The notes: generated by a model from the letters alone, not told the origin. A stretch of 64,000 nt of DNA from Kuschelorhynchus macadamiae (GCA_030620095.1 JAUTXW010000878.1:186001-250000); one strand, 5' to 3'. Positions 47,221 through 59,518 are shown, counted from the first letter of the stretch. Made by a program: numbers and translations.

Positions 47221-48976
47221 CAGTGGCGGCTATTCAGGTGAAGTAGGTGAAGTGCTACTTCACCAGGAAAAATAAACAAGCAAACATCTAACTATATTTA
47301 TTATATATCTCTTAAAATTTAAGTTTTTACATTCATTTATTCACCTAATTGGCAAAAAATAAACTGTACATCTCGAATAAATATTTTACTTGACCGTTGG
47401 TGGCATGTCTTTTTAAAACTTTCAGTCGAACTTTATTATAACAATTATAACAGTGGCGCAAACCGCTTCGACTTTGCTGGAGATGTTATGTTTAGTTTAC
47501 GATTTTCCTACTACGTTGCCATGACAACGCGTATGCGATGACGTCGACCGCATGGAACATTATTGTTAACCAGCGCCATACAACGCTCTCGGTGAATTGC
47601 TAACGCAGTACACTACACCCACGTGTCGTTCAGTTTGGGGTGGTTGTTTACTTTTATTTTCGCGGATTTCGCTGCAACCGGTTAGTTCCTTTGTAGTTTA
47701 CTTGACTGTTTTGTGTTATATTTATTTATGGTGTTGTTACAACTTTATTTGGTGTCGGGATTATAAATTTACATTATTGATGAATCCGATCACAGATGTG
47801 GTTTGCATTTTGTTGGAAACTCCATTTAATCGATGGAAGGAACAAGATCAGAATTTTAATCGTCATCCTGGTTTTGGGCGTACAAATGGTTATGTAGTAG
47901 TCAAATATTACAAAAATTGTTTTGCTGGCCTTGTTTACTAATGTCCAATAAATATTCAGTGTGGAATAAGGAAGGATTTGCATGTATGTTAAATATATGA
48001 AGGTCTTTACATAATCATGAAGACTCGGCGGAGCATTTAAAATGCGAATTAATGCTAAAAACATTTGTAAAAAATCAAAGCACTATAGCTGACACTTTAA
48101 AAGAAAATACTAATTTATATAAACTCGAAAACTATTCAAAACAAAATAATTCATTATTAATCGAATTTAGTTGAATGCATTTCTGATTATTTAAATGATC
48201 ATGTAAAAAATGAAATAATGAACACAGAGTTTTTTTCTGTGCAAGTGGATGACACCACTGATATTACGCAAACCTCCCAGTGCTCCATAATTTTAAGATA
48301 CGTTAATTCAGAAGGTTCAGTAGTCGAGAGATTCTTAGGATTTTATCTCCTCCGATAGAACGTCGGAGAATTTATATTCTCTATTGGATCAAATTTTGGA
48401 CCAATTTGGCTAGAAACATAAATGAATAGGGCAATGATGGCGCAAGTGTGATGTCTGGCCATCTAAATGGCCTTCAAAAAAAAAACAAAAAGAAAACAAA
48501 ATTTTAAATTATTTCTAAATGACGAATTTTTTTTGCAAGCCTTAGTGGTATTCTCTCATTTTTTCATCACTCAGCCAAACGAACGTATGCTCTTATATCT
48601 GCATCTATGAGGCGTATACCAACAATTACAGAAAGTCGTTGGTCTTCAAATTCGAAGTTAGTAAATGTTATTGTTCAAGTTGCGTTCTTCAAAAAAAATC
48701 GTTTGACATTCATTTTTGCATATCCAATATAAAACGCTGACGTGAGGCGCTCTGTAAAAATAGAAATTAGGGCAACTCATCCATTTTATGAGGATGTTAT
48801 AAATAAATTTGCTGCTATGAAGGATAGGAGAATTGATTTACTATACAAAATTTAGGTAAGTCGTAAAAAATATTCTACCCCTTCCACATATAAAAAAAAT
48901 TCTGGAAAAAAATTATTGCGATATTTTCTTGCTTCATTTGCACTTCACTTACTTTTTCACCCGAGAGCCGCCACTG
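47221..48976 (+). mobile_element. hAT element (CAGTGGCGGCT ends) nested in another hAT
   Basis: Ends are CAGTGGCGGCT (47221) and AGCCGCCACTG (ending 48976). It is flanked by identical 8-bp duplications, aattatta (47213-47220 and 48977-48984). It has the same terminus as the 773-bp element at 24695-25467. Confidence 0.93.
47780..48855 (+). pseudogene. broken hAT transposase of the nested element
   Basis: The start is MNPITDVVCILLETPFNRWK (47780). A zinc-finger block near 47920 is frameshifted. A core follows with FFSVQVDDTTDITQTSQCSI (about 48240) and ILRYVNSEGSVVERFLGF. A GNDGASVMSGHLNGLQ block lies at about 48430, and the end is HPFYEDVINKFAAMKDRRID before TAG at 48855. Much of the region between about 48480 and 48760 is deleted, including most of the dimerisation domain. 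Confidence 0.82.
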
Positions 48977-50160
48977 AATTATTATGGATCTCGCAAAATT
49001 CTAAATAAGCATTCTTAAACAATGTAGATACTTCGGCAAAATTAATATTTTTTTACTTTGAAGTAATTTAGACACATAATTTAAACAATTAAGAATTTTA
49101 GAAAATGAAACTAGAAAAATCAAAAATTTAGAATTTTTTAACTTTTTTTCAATACAATCGCTTCCGACTGTTCATCCTTATTCTTGCTTCTTAAGGCATT
49201 TTCCGTGAGCGATTTAATGACATTTACGAAATTAAATCTTAGTCCAGATTATCGTTCCTTGATGACCATCTAGTCGGATTTAACATTTTTAGTGTAATTT
49301 TGCTTAATAGACAGACTTGGAGTAATTCCCATCGTTTAACGCTACTGGAGAAAAAAAATTATATACATTACCAATAGTGTCGAAAAATTATTTGGCTTCT
49401 ACAACAGTACTTACAGCATCGTTAATAAGTAAATTTATATTGTGTGCTGCACACTGGATGAATTGGGCGTTTTTTTCCAATTCAACAATTTTCGCTTGTA
49501 GTATATGCACCACTCATAACAGCAGCTCCGTCATATCCCTGCCCTCTGCAGAGTTGAAACATTAGACTTTTTCGCTCAAATAACTCGTTAATATAATTCT
49601 TTAAAGGTTCGGCACTCCTATCATGAACTACAGGATAAAAACCCTGCATAAGTACAACATAACGAAAAATTACGCTTAACTGCTCTACTTTAGAAATATC
49701 TTGCGTAGTATCTAAGATCAAGAAAAAAAGGCAAAAAAGCGCGTATTCCATCAAAAATTTTATTTTCTATATCAGCTCCCAACATATTAATACATTCATT
49801 TTGTATGGTAGGTCTCAAATATTTGATTGGACCTGAAGGCTGTTCAAGTAACTTTTGAAGACCGTTATCGTATCGAGACACTTGTATAATTGATAGAAAA
49901 ACACCGTACTTTGAGTCATCAGAATGTTCCTTGTGACCTCTAAATGGTAAATTGAATAAAGATAAGTAACATCTAAAATTCTTCGTAAGACCTCGCCAAA
50001 AATTATGATTCTTTTTATAAGCCTCGTCAAAATTTTGGTTTATTAAATGCTTATTTTGTTTCCAGGCGTCGTAAACTATACAAGCATCGATGTGTACACT
50101 GCTCTCTTCATGTTTTAATAATTTTTGTACTTAACTGTTGCCAATAAGAAATTCCAAGTA

Positions 50161-50600
50161 GTTATTGGGTGCCTTGGCGGCTGCCCTCCCCACCTTTTTT
50201 AGGCTCCTCCCTCTTTTCTTATATGGTCATGCCCAGTCCCTTTCACTTCCTAAGATCCACCTCTCGACCAATCAGATTGAAGCTGCACCTCTAGCCCCGC
50301 CTCCTGCGGTCGAGGTCTTCGACCAATCAGCTTAAAGCTCGTCTTCTAGCCCACCTTTTGTGGTCGGTTCTGAGGACCATTCAGCTTAAAGCTTTACCTC
50401 TAGCACTCCTTCAGCGGGTAGAGGTCGCAGGCCAATCAGATTAAGTTCGGCCTCGTCCACGTGAGCTACGCCCTTTTAGGTCAGTAGCGCCAGCTTGCGG
50501 GGAGAGGAAAGCTCTTCAGCCTGTGAGAAGCGAGGACGTTTGTAACGTAGCTCTCTTTATGCTGGTCCGAACCCTACGTCATAACATTGTGGAAATTTTA
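50161..50600 (+). repeat. GC-richer block with a 55-bp CCAAT-box minisatellite
   Basis: CCAATCAG (third copy CCATTCAG) recurs at 50268, 50323, 50377 and 50432, a spacing of 54-55 bp. Each unit also contains 'cctctagc' and 'ggtcgaggtc'-like parts, and one holds a CCCCGCCTCC box. A CACGTG E-box follows near 50459. The composition stands out from the AT-rich surroundings. It looks like promoter DNA (NF-Y type sites), but no transcript start or gene can be assigned. Confidence 0.75.
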
Positions 50601-51500
50601 TAACATATTTTAAAAAAGTATACCTTGTTTAACTGTGTGTTTAAATTTACAGATAAATAGCAATTAGTATTTATTTAATTTTTTAAAAAGTCTGGGTTTT
50701 TATAGAGTCGATCTCGGAGCCTTGTTTGTTTAATAGATTAGAACCAATTTAAATAATAGATTTGTGTTAAACATTGACATACACGACAAGGGTTTAATTT
50801 TTACTAAGATTAATTGCGGACGAATTAGATAACTTTCCAGCACCTTCACTGTTTTTATTTTTTATATTTAAATAACAGATTTATGTTTAATTTTTAAGTT
50901 TGTGTAACCAATTATCCCTAGGAAATATTATTCATCTGTAAAGAGTCTATTTTTAATGAAGCGAAGTGTTCCTCAGCTTTTAATCCGAAAACATCATACA
51001 AATATTTGTATATACTTTAATTGTTTGCATTTAAATAACAGATTTTGTGGTAAACGGTGACATAAACAGCAAATGCTTAAAAGTTCAACATCATCAGAGG
51101 TCTCAACCTCGTTCGGCGATGGCCCCCTGACAAGATGAAATACCAAAGCTGAACTAGTAAGTGAAAGAACTAGCTTGGAAAACATTATATATACGTTTTG
51201 AAACGTCATTTATAGGCACTTTCGAGGAATCCTGAAAAGAAATCCAGATTTGCCCTGTATCGAAGCATTAAAAATATTTACTATGAAGTTTAATTGCGGA
51301 CGAATTAGAGCTTTTCAGCACCTTCGTTATTTTTTTTAATATTTAAATAATAGAATTTATGGTAATACGTTTATTTTTCGGACAAATGTTTGCGTAGTCA
51401 AATTGTATTCCTAGAAAATATACAAATACATTTAAGGATGTACATATATATTTTCGTTCCCAGGATTCACAAATGATGTGGGTTAAAAATGTTTTTTCGT
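50601..51500. repeat. diverged direct repeats
   Basis: ATTTAAATAAYAGATTT-type blocks recur at about 50748, 50868, 51029 and 51342. The block AATTGCGGACGAATTAGA occurs at 50813 and 51293, each followed by a 'cagcaccttc' motif. No coding content. Confidence 0.7.
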
Positions 51501-51850
51501 TTTGTTTTCGGTGGGAAAATAAGTAGCTATACAAAGCCGGTTCTACAGAGAATTCCGTGCCAGGCACGGCTGTCATGGGAGTCTGCAGTAGCAGCGGCGT
51601 GAGTGACGTAAGGTGCGGTCGAGATATGTGTAGGAGAAAGAGTGTCGTTGGATGGTGTGTGTGAGAGAGATAGGGCGATGATATGGTGTAGGAGTCGGCA
51701 ACAGCGATGCAGATGACGTAAGATACGCTCGGGGTGTCGTCGACAGCGCGTGGTTGGAGACGTATAGCTGGCGCGCTCGGGGGGTTGAGGTGGTTGTAGG
51801 GGGTTGTGAGCCATTAGGGCATAACGGAGTACGAATGGTAGTGTGCGTCG
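51501..51850. other. GC-richer segment of unknown nature
   Basis: G-rich on the plus strand, with two related blocks GTGACGTAAGGTGCGGTCG and ATGACGTAAGATACGCTCG about 105 bp apart. The 95-codon minus-strand frame here (Pro/Arg/Ser/His-rich) has no recognisable domain and is probably a by-product of composition. It may be the 5' part of a transposable element. Confidence 0.4.
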
Positions 51851-52429
51851 TTTGACCTACGATTTTAGGAGATATTTTTCTGATGTTTGTATGGTTAGTT
51901 AGAGGGCGTTAGTAAGTTATTATTTTTTATTAAGCTACGTATTGGCTCTTATATATAAATTACACTAAGTAATAAAAAAATTACATGCGGTACTTCATAA
52001 TAATAAAAAAATTATGCTTATACACTATAAAAAGAATACTATAATTTCAAAAGTAATATGCATTAGGTGAGCTGTCAGCACCAGGTTCTGAACAAAGATG
52101 TCTGCAGTTTGCCAGAGGGCCTGACATTAATCTGTAAAACGTTTAAGCAATTTTTGTAGGTAAATAACAAAATAAACCCTCTGCGTAAAACGTATACATA
52201 TGTTACGACTATTCAATTAAGATAGTTACAGTTATAGTTATAGTTTTTCAAGTAGCTATACAACCCCGGGGATTATTTAAATGTGGAAAATCGAAATTAT
52301 TACTTCCTCTACGTCATTCATCTCCGCATTTTTCGCTTACAAAAGACAGGGATACAAAAAGACTACAAGCCACACCGATACACAAAAAAAAACTATAAAA
52401 AGAAACTACAATATCTGACATAAAATATT
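51851..52429. other. non-coding interval
   Basis: No feature recognised. It may hold the decayed end of the PolB region. Confidence 0.4.
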
Positions 52430-53188
52430 CTGCCTCTTTAGTTACATTCACAGTGCGTTTTACTTCAAAAGACACTGCTTTTATTTATGTATATAATTTT
52501 CACAAGTTTGTCAAAATCATGTCTCGAATGGCCTCGAAATTAACTTATTTCGAAGCATCGTAGTTGAGTCTGATCCCTTTCACTTTGCATACAACTTTTT
52601 CACGTCCATCCGATGTAGCGAGAACTTTAAGGAGTTCCAGGACCGTAATCTTCTAGCTCATTCGTCATATCTCCGATAAACTTGTGGGAAGATTACCGAG
52701 TCCGTATCATAATAAAGAACTCATTCTTCTAGTTGTTTAAGGTAACTGTAAAGTTTAAGACGTAGGCGGCTCTCGTCTCCTTTACAGTAGAGAGTAGATC
52801 GTAGCATAATTTTATAAACTCGTAATTCACTAGTAAATCATTTTTGTTAATCGGAAGTATAGAATTAACATCTATAGCAGGATTACATAGTAGGCTAAAG
52901 TATTCTCGGGATTATTTATGATTTTTGTTGTCTGTCTTTCTTGCTGTCTGACCTTTCCCCAAAAGCTAGTTAGCGTAAGTTTCGCTAAGCATCTTACTCC
53001 TGGGTTCTTCAATATCTTATCAAGCCCTAACATAATGCCTTCTGTATTGAAGAAGTTCTCGATGTATTTTTCCTTCTGTTCTGGTATTGTACATTCACAG
53101 CGCCAACCAGAAGCCTCTTCCTTAATTTTTAGAAACTTAGTCAACATTTCCACAAAAAGCCCTCCGATCTTTTTGCTTGTATCGTACT
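52430..53188 (-). pseudogene. family B DNA polymerase (Polinton/Maverick-like), C-terminal palm part
   Basis: Minus-strand blocks, separated by frameshifts, include a GGLF ... FLKIKEEASGW region, NPGVRCLAKLTLTSFWGKV (about 52990, the K-x-x-x-N-S-x-Y/F-G motif B region) and LYYDTDSVI (about 52692-52715, motif C, two catalytic aspartates). These are the palm motifs of protein-primed viral/Polinton DNA polymerases. The other part of the same gene continues at 60304 after the BEL insertion. Stops and frameshifts show it is a relic. Confidence 0.82.
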
Positions 53189-53970
53189 TAAAAGTTTTTG
53201 TGCGGGTTTTACGTGGGTTTTCCTTTAGAAAATCTTCGGGAAAACCAACGCTAGGCCCAGTTGTGGACTGTGAATTTGAGGGAACGCTGGTTTGATCTAG
53301 ATCCGCGTCTGTACACTAATTTTGGATCTTGGTTTAAATATTTAAATGTAAATTATATATAAAAAATATATATTATTTAATGTCCTGAAACTTACCTCAA
53401 TGGTTCATAATTTCAGGAATGGAAAAAGGGGAATCCGTAGAAACAAATTGTCCAATTAAGTATTCTGTATGTAGCGAAGTAATTTTAGGGCACGACTATG
53501 TATCACGTTATAAGTACGAATAACGCGATAAATATTGGCTAGCCAAATCACTTCAGTAAATGAGTGCCGTCAGTACTATCGGGACACTGGTCGTTCGGTT
53601 TTCGGTAAATTTTATGCTTGACTTCCTCCCTTTCCTCTTCTCTCCGTATCTCGTTCAATCTCCATAAATTTGTAGAGGGACAAAAAGGGTCAAATACGCA
53701 AAGGAATAGACAAGGAAGGATATAGGAAATGTATTGAGCGTGTCAAGACATTATTATAAAATGAAATTTTAGTGTGTAAAAGTAAATATTATTTTATTAT
53801 ACCAGGGCAATCTAAAATTTAATGTATTGAAATATATATGTTGAAAAAGTAAATTAAGCCTAAGATATTAAACTATTTCCCAATTATAATTAATCAATTT
53901 TATAATTCATTTTAAACAAAAATTCCCAAATAAAAATGTAAAATAAAAGAAAGAAAATGGGAACGAACCA
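53189..53970 (-). repeat. 3' LTR of the BEL element
   Basis: 782 bp. On the element strand it starts TGGTTCGTTCCC and ends AAAAACTTTTA. It differs from the 5' LTR by about 8 substitutions and one 2-bp indel, counted by eye. Confidence 0.93.
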
Positions 53971-53983
53971 TTCCCACCCCCCT
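53971..53983 (-). promoter_or_regulatory. polypurine tract of the BEL element
   Basis: On the element strand AGGGGGGTGGGAA lies directly before the 3' LTR start TGG. This is the expected place for plus-strand DNA priming. Confidence 0.85.
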
Positions 53984-54213
53984 GAAAATACCTAAGGTAT
54001 TTTCTGAACTTAATTTAAAGGTAAAGGACATAGTTTTACTAAGGGCCGTTTAAATGAACCCTTAGCGGTCCTGACAACTGCTACTCTGCATATATTATCA
54101 GAACCCGAAATAAGTTCGGTAATTCTCCCTAAAGACCACTCTAGAGGAGAAGTATTTTCATTTTTTATTAATACCAATGCGCCGCTTGACGGTTTTGGTA
54201 AATCAGGTAAATG

Positions 54214-55203
54214 CTATTTGGCTCTTTGAGTTAATGTATGAAGATATTCATTTTTCCACCTTTTCCAAAAATCGTTTTGCATACGTGTTAATAATTGCCA
54301 GCGAGACAACCTATTTATTTGTAAGTCTGTATAATCAGTATCGGAAAGTGAATTAAATGGACCTAAAGTTAAAAAATGTGCAGGAGTCAATGCTGCTAGG
54401 TCGCTGGGATCCGAGCTGAGAGGGCATAAAGGGCGTGAATTCAAGATTGCTTCTATTTGAATAAGCACAGTATTCAATTCCTCATAAGTCAGTACTTGAA
54501 GACCGATTACTCTTTGCAAATGAGTTTTTATTGATTTTATATTAGCCTCCCAAAGACCACCCATATGGGGGGCCGCGGGTGGATTAAAGTGCCACCTAAT
54601 AGCTTCCTTTTCTGCTACTTCGGAAAATATTTTATTTATATAATTTTTTGCACCTATAAAATTTGTTCCGCAATCCGAATAAACATTTTTGCAAAGCCCA
54701 CGTCGACCTATCAGACGCCTAAACCCGGCTAAAAAACATTCCGTAGAAAGCTCTTAAAGTAATTCTATATGTAAAGCTTTCGTGGCGCAACACACAAACA
54801 AACAAATCCAGGCCTTAGTAAATTTTGCATGACGCAATTTTCCTAGTTTTATATGGTATGGCCCCGCTAAGTCAACACCAATATTCAAAAAAGGACGCGC
54901 TTGCCTTACACGAAAATTAGGTAAATTACCCATAGGGGGTTGAAAAGTACTAGAACGCGTTTTCCAACATGGAAGGCACTTGGAAATTATGCTCCTTATT
55001 AATTTTTTGGCAGAAAAAACCCAAAAATTTTGTGCTAACAAATAACCAGTTGTTTGTATACCTGCATGTAAGTTTACAAGATGAATCTCAGTAATAATTA
55101 GAGTAGTAAGAATTGAATTACTGGGTAAAAGCAAAGGATATTTTTGATCAAACTTTAAATTTGAATTGCACAGTCTACCACCCACGAAGCATTTCGTGAT
55201 CAT
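54214..55203 (-). pseudogene. BEL integrase region, broken
   Basis: The first part (54754-55203) holds an H-x-C-C-like zinc-binding region (ISKCLPCWKTRS) and the start of the catalytic core (FLNIGVDLAGPYHIK). A stop follows at about 54754. The second part (54214-54564) begins with GGLWEANIKSIKTHLQRVIG and has the LNSRPLCPLSSDP and LTPAHFLTLG motifs typical of the BEL/Pao integrase C-terminal part. Enzymes of this type insert the DNA copy into the genome. Stops separate it from the upstream polyprotein (55358) and split it internally. Confidence 0.88.
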
Positions 55204-55357
55204 CCAGAAATGGATTTAGACATCTAAATTTTTTAGGTAGCGTTTCATTGTTTTTTAGACATAAAATTTCTTGTCTAAAATGAGCATATTGAACATGTAA
55301 GTACAGAAAATCTTTGTAGTAAAGTATCAAATATATTTATTAAGGTAATATTAGTGG

Positions 55358-58300
55358 TTAAAGTAATTTTTCTAGCTCAGCATTCGAAGCTATTGAGTTA
55401 GAAGGCGATTTTAAGTCCCAGGATTCTCTGGGTGTTAAAAGAAACTGAGGGCCAGTCCACCATAAAATAGAGTTTATAAGCTCCGACGGAAAAAGCCCTC
55501 GCGAGCCACAATCAGCTGCGTTTTCTTTAGAAGAAATGTGGTACCATTTATTTGGCGGTAAAATTTCCTGAATAAATGCGACTCTGTTTGCCACATATGT
55601 TTTCCATGTGTGGGGAGAACTTTTAATCCAGGAGAGCGCGACCATACTATCGCTAAATGCAAAAATGTCTGCAAATATAATTTTATTTTGATAAACTTTA
55701 ATAACAAATTTAATTAATTTTGCAAGTAGTACCGCGGAGTTTAATTCTAGCCTAGGCAAAGATATTGTTTGAAGGGGAGCTACCTTGGACTTTGCATAAA
55801 GAAAATATGTTTTTACTGAGCAGTTTTTATAAACAACCCTTATGTATGTAATTGCACAGGTACCCTTAATTGGGGCATCGCAAAAGCCAATCAAATTACA
55901 TGATTCCATATTGCATAGGTCTACTTGACGCGGTATGACAAAATTCGAAAGTTTAATAAGATCTGTTTTAAAGTTGTTCCATTTATCGACAATGTCCTGT
56001 GGTGGACTATCGTCCCATCCTAAACCCAAAGTCCATAAATTTTGTATAAGCAGTTTCATAAAAAAAGTGACAGGTGTTAAAAAACCCAGTGGATCAAAAG
56101 TTCTAGCAAGCTCTGAGAGCATGGTCCTTTTAGTGCAATTTGATTTGATATATGTAAAAGGATAGTAAAAAGCATCCCTTGTAGGGCTCCATTTTAAGCC
56201 TAAAATTTTCAGAGTAGAGTCCCTTTCAAGATCAAAGGAATAATCAATATTTTGTATATGTGTATAAGGTAACCCTTCTAATAATGTTTTATTATTAGCA
56301 GCCCATTTGCGCAGTTCAAATTTTCCTCTGCTAAGTAGCTCTATAAGTTGATTTCTCATAGATATGGCGGTTTTAAGGTCATCATGACCAAAAGAACAAT
56401 CATCAACAAAAGTTTGATTGGTTACAATTTCTGTTGCTAATGGCAAATCGGAATAAAGACCAGCTAGATGCAAAAGTGTGCGAATTGCCAAATAGGGCGA
56501 ACAAGCAACCCCAAAAACCACAACATTTAATTGAAAGTCTAAAACTGGGCTTTCAGGTGAGAAACGCCATAAAATACGTTGATATTTTCTTTGTTTAGGT
56601 TCTACCCATATCATACGAAACATTTGTCGAATATCAGAAATCATTACATATTTATGTATACGAAAATAAAGTAGAATTGCAATTAAGTCGCGTTGGAGCT
56701 TAGGTCCCGTATATAATGCTTGATTTAAAGATATTTTTTCGTACGCATGACTACTTGCATCAAAAACTACTCGCACAGGGGTCGATGTGGATTCTTTTCG
56801 AAAAACCGGATGATGGGCAATATAAAAACTGTCATGCCGAAATTGTGGACTTGGAGGCTGCACTTGCTCCATATGTCCACATTCCAGATATTCTTTTATG
56901 ACGTCACTATAAGCGCAGTGCAATTTTTTGTCCTTTGCAAGGCGATTTTCTAGTGACAGAAATCGGCGCATCGCCAAAGAACGCGTATCGCCGAAATCAG
57001 GGGCATTGATTTTAAATGGTAATGAAACCGTGAAACTCTTGTCAGTATTGTGTTTAGTAGTACTTAAAAAATAGTTTTCGCAAAAATCATCTTCAGGTGA
57101 CATAGTTTTAAACTCGGGGATTTCTTCAGATTGCCAAAACAGTTTTAAAGTGTTATCTAACCTATCATCTGTCGAAAACGTTGTAAAGAAAGTTTTTACA
57201 TTAGGTGATATGTACGAGGTTTCCTCAAGAGGTACTTTTCCCATAATTATCCACCCGAAAACTGTATTAATGCACGCGGGTTGATCAGGCCCTACAATAA
57301 TACGTCCGTATTCTAGAATAAATGGGAAAATTTCTGCACCAAGCAATATCTGAATTTCACCCTTTTTATTAAAAAGAGGGTCAGCGAGTTTAAGGCCACT
57401 TAAGTACGAAAATTTATCTATAGTAAAATCTGCGACCGGCATATTTTCGCAGATTTTTTCAATTACAATAAATTCCGCATTGAAATTTTGTACATTATTT
57501 TCTAACGGGGAAAAAGAGCAGGTAACGCCTGATTTAGCAGGCATGCACATTTTTTCCAGACCTTGTAAAGTAATAGCAATGTTATATTTAGGTAAACCTA
57601 ACTTATCCGCAAATTTTTTTAAAATAAAGCATGATTGGGCACCGGGATCAATAACGGCTCTAGCCGTGTGTAAATTTCCAAAGGCGTCTCGTATATTTAA
57701 TAAAACAGTAGATAGCAATACCTCATGGTTATCCTTGGTTAGCATACCAACATTAACCACTCGGCTTCCAACGTCGGAGCTGACAGTATTCTGAGAATTA
57801 TTTTGTAAATTATGTTCACCATTATTAGGCAAAAAATGTAGTAAAGTATGATGCGTTTTTTTACAAACGCGACAACGTTTTTGAGAAGTGCATTTAGATG
57901 TAGTATGCTGATCAGCTAAACAATTTATGCAAGCTTTTTTATTTTTTATAAAATGAAATCGTTCGGAAGCACTTTTGTCTAAAAATGTAGGACAGTTGTA
58001 AATTACATGAGTACCCTTACAAAGGAGACACTCGTCCGATTTAGCGCCATCGCCCTCAGATTGTACAAGAAAAGCATTCGAGTTTCGTGGGTTGTCTAAA
58101 AATTTATTTCGGTCCTGATTACCTTTAGGGGCATACTCCTTGGGTCTTGAACAAAGAGCAATTGTTTCCAATGCATTGCATTGTTTCATTAAAAATTCTT
58201 TTACATTTTTATAAGTAGGCATATTATTAGAAGCATGCTGTTGTTCAAAAGCCCTTCTTGAACTCGAATCTAAACGATCCAGCAGCATATTCGTAATTAT

Positions 58301-58423
58301 AAAATCCCAACTATCAATATTATATGACATCATTTTAAGAGCCTCTAAGTTTTCAGTAAAAATATCGAGCAAATTTCTTAATGACTGAAAATTTTCTTTT
58401 GTAACTGGTGGGCAATTTTCAAT
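55358..58423 (-). pseudogene. BEL Gag-Pol: zinc knuckles, protease, reverse transcriptase, RNase H
   Basis: A frame of about 1000 codons remains open. It begins with the end of Gag and its zinc-knuckle cysteines (CLLCKGTHVIYNC; CINCLADQHTTSKC; CRVCKKTHH; residues about 117-180). The aspartic protease site is VIDPGAQSCFI (about 240), where BEL enzymes have D-x-G-A. The reverse transcriptase includes PVRVVFDASSHAYE, MISDIRQMFRMIWV and an FVDDC active site (about 56396-56410). RNase H follows with GFCDAP, LPRLELNSAVLLAKLI, FSDSMVALSWI and NAADCGSRG. It is separated from the gag start only by one TGA (58424-58426) in the same frame. Confidence 0.93.
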
Positions 58424-59071
58424 TCAAAGTCTTTTATTATCGTATCTATCTTTAAGAGTATTGTAAGCAATAAAATAGTTATCAGAAAGCAAAGGTATAT
58501 TTTTTATTAAAGCAAGAGGAGGTCCAGAAAGCTTGGAAAGCAAATAATTAAATTTTTCAACATTGGATAATGTTCGACTGTTATGCACTAATGCATCAAA
58601 CATCTCAATAAATGTGGGAAATTTTTGAACATCCCCTGTAAATTGAAATAAGTCAATTTTTGGCAGGCATGAAGACCCATTACTAGAGAGTAAAGCCGGT
58701 AAAGTTTGATTTATGGAAGTAGAAGCCAAACTAGAGCTAGTTATTTGTAATTGTTCTTTTTCAGTAATAAGTTCATTGTATGTAACTTCAATATCTAAAT
58801 AACGGCAACTAAAATTATCCAGACATTTGGCTTCCTGATTTAATTTATCATTATTTCCTGCTAGAGCAACCACAATAGAGTTGTGATGCTTTTCGAAGTC
58901 CTTATGAAGCTTCTTTAAATTTTTATACGACAATTTAAATTTTGTAAGGTTAATTTTTGTAGGATCTAGCTTTGCGTCGACCGCACATTTTTCAATTAAT
59001 AATAACTGATCAATAACGACTTGCCTAAGGGCACTTGCACGAGATATTTTTTCATCGCTAGAAAGTACCAT
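58424..59071 (-). pseudogene. BEL gag N-terminal part, ended by a premature stop
   Basis: The likely start is the ATG at 59071 (MVLSSDEKISRASAL); an upstream in-frame ATG at 59119 adds 16 residues. It holds a predicted coiled region and the DLFQFTGDVQKFPTFIEMFD and NVEKFNYLLSKLSGPPLALI motifs, which are typical of the DUF1759 part of BEL Gag (capsid-like). The frame ends at TGA and continues in the same phase in the next entry, so a single base change interrupted it. Gag forms the particle that packages the element RNA. Confidence 0.9.
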
Positions 59072-59500
59072 TTTAAAAATGTGAAAATATACAACTACAA
59101 ATGCTCTCGAAAAACTCAATAAATGAATTTAATTTTTACGTAGGAAATCGCAACTACCAACTAAAACCTGAAAGGAAGCTTGGTTTCACAAAAAACAAAT
59201 ACCTTAACTTTTTGAGCAGGCTAGCGGAATTTAACCTTGACAATTTTATGGTTATTTACTAGTAACAAACTTGAATGTTATACCCAGAATTTTACTAATT
59301 TGTAAAACTTTTAAAAACAATTATAGTAAAAAGCATTTGATGTAAAAGGTATTGCAAATATTTATATTTTTAAGTTATGTAAAAAATTTATATTTTTTTT
59401 TTTAGTTATGTAATTTTATCAGTTAGAAAACTGCCCGGTAGTTCGTACAAGATCCAATATCAGTAAATTCCGAACTGGATCCAGATATAAACCGAAAAAA

Positions 59501-59518
59501 TCCGGGTCGGAGGATCAA
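59501..59518 (-). promoter_or_regulatory. candidate primer-binding site of the BEL element
   Basis: Directly inside the 5' LTR, on the element strand, lies TTGATCCTCCGACCCGGA. The position is right for tRNA priming, but I cannot assign a tRNA, and the usual TGG start is not exact. Confidence 0.45.

Larger units (their letters stand above)
46690..50160 (-). pseudogene. ZMYM1-like hAT transposase, split by a second hAT element
   Basis: Minus-strand blocks start near 50150 with KLLKHEESSVHIDACIVYDA. Next is VLRRILDVTYLYSIYHLEVT, then SGPIKYLRPTIQNECINMLG (49881). ILDTTQDISKVEQLSVIFRY and CRGQGYDGAAVMSGAYTT follow (49754-49482), then QFIQCAAHNINLLINDAVS (about 49450). Coding similarity resumes across the inserted element (47221-48976). 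It ends with DLKDKFACEILNFHSAFREN and a frameshifted hAT dimerisation start (about 46700), where it abuts a foldback arm. Stops and frameshifts are many. The family is distinct in sequence from copies A and B. Confidence 0.85.

Noticed and set aside
49377..49565. Plus-strand frame of 62 codons
   Set aside because: Antisense shadow of the hAT transposase relic on the minus strand.
51527..51814. 95-codon Pro/Arg/Ser/His-rich frame on the minus strand
   Set aside because: Composition-driven in a GC-rich block; no domain or splice context.
53984..54213. env-like gene in the BEL element
   Set aside because: Only about 240 bp lie between the integrase end and the 3' LTR, with no open frame of note.
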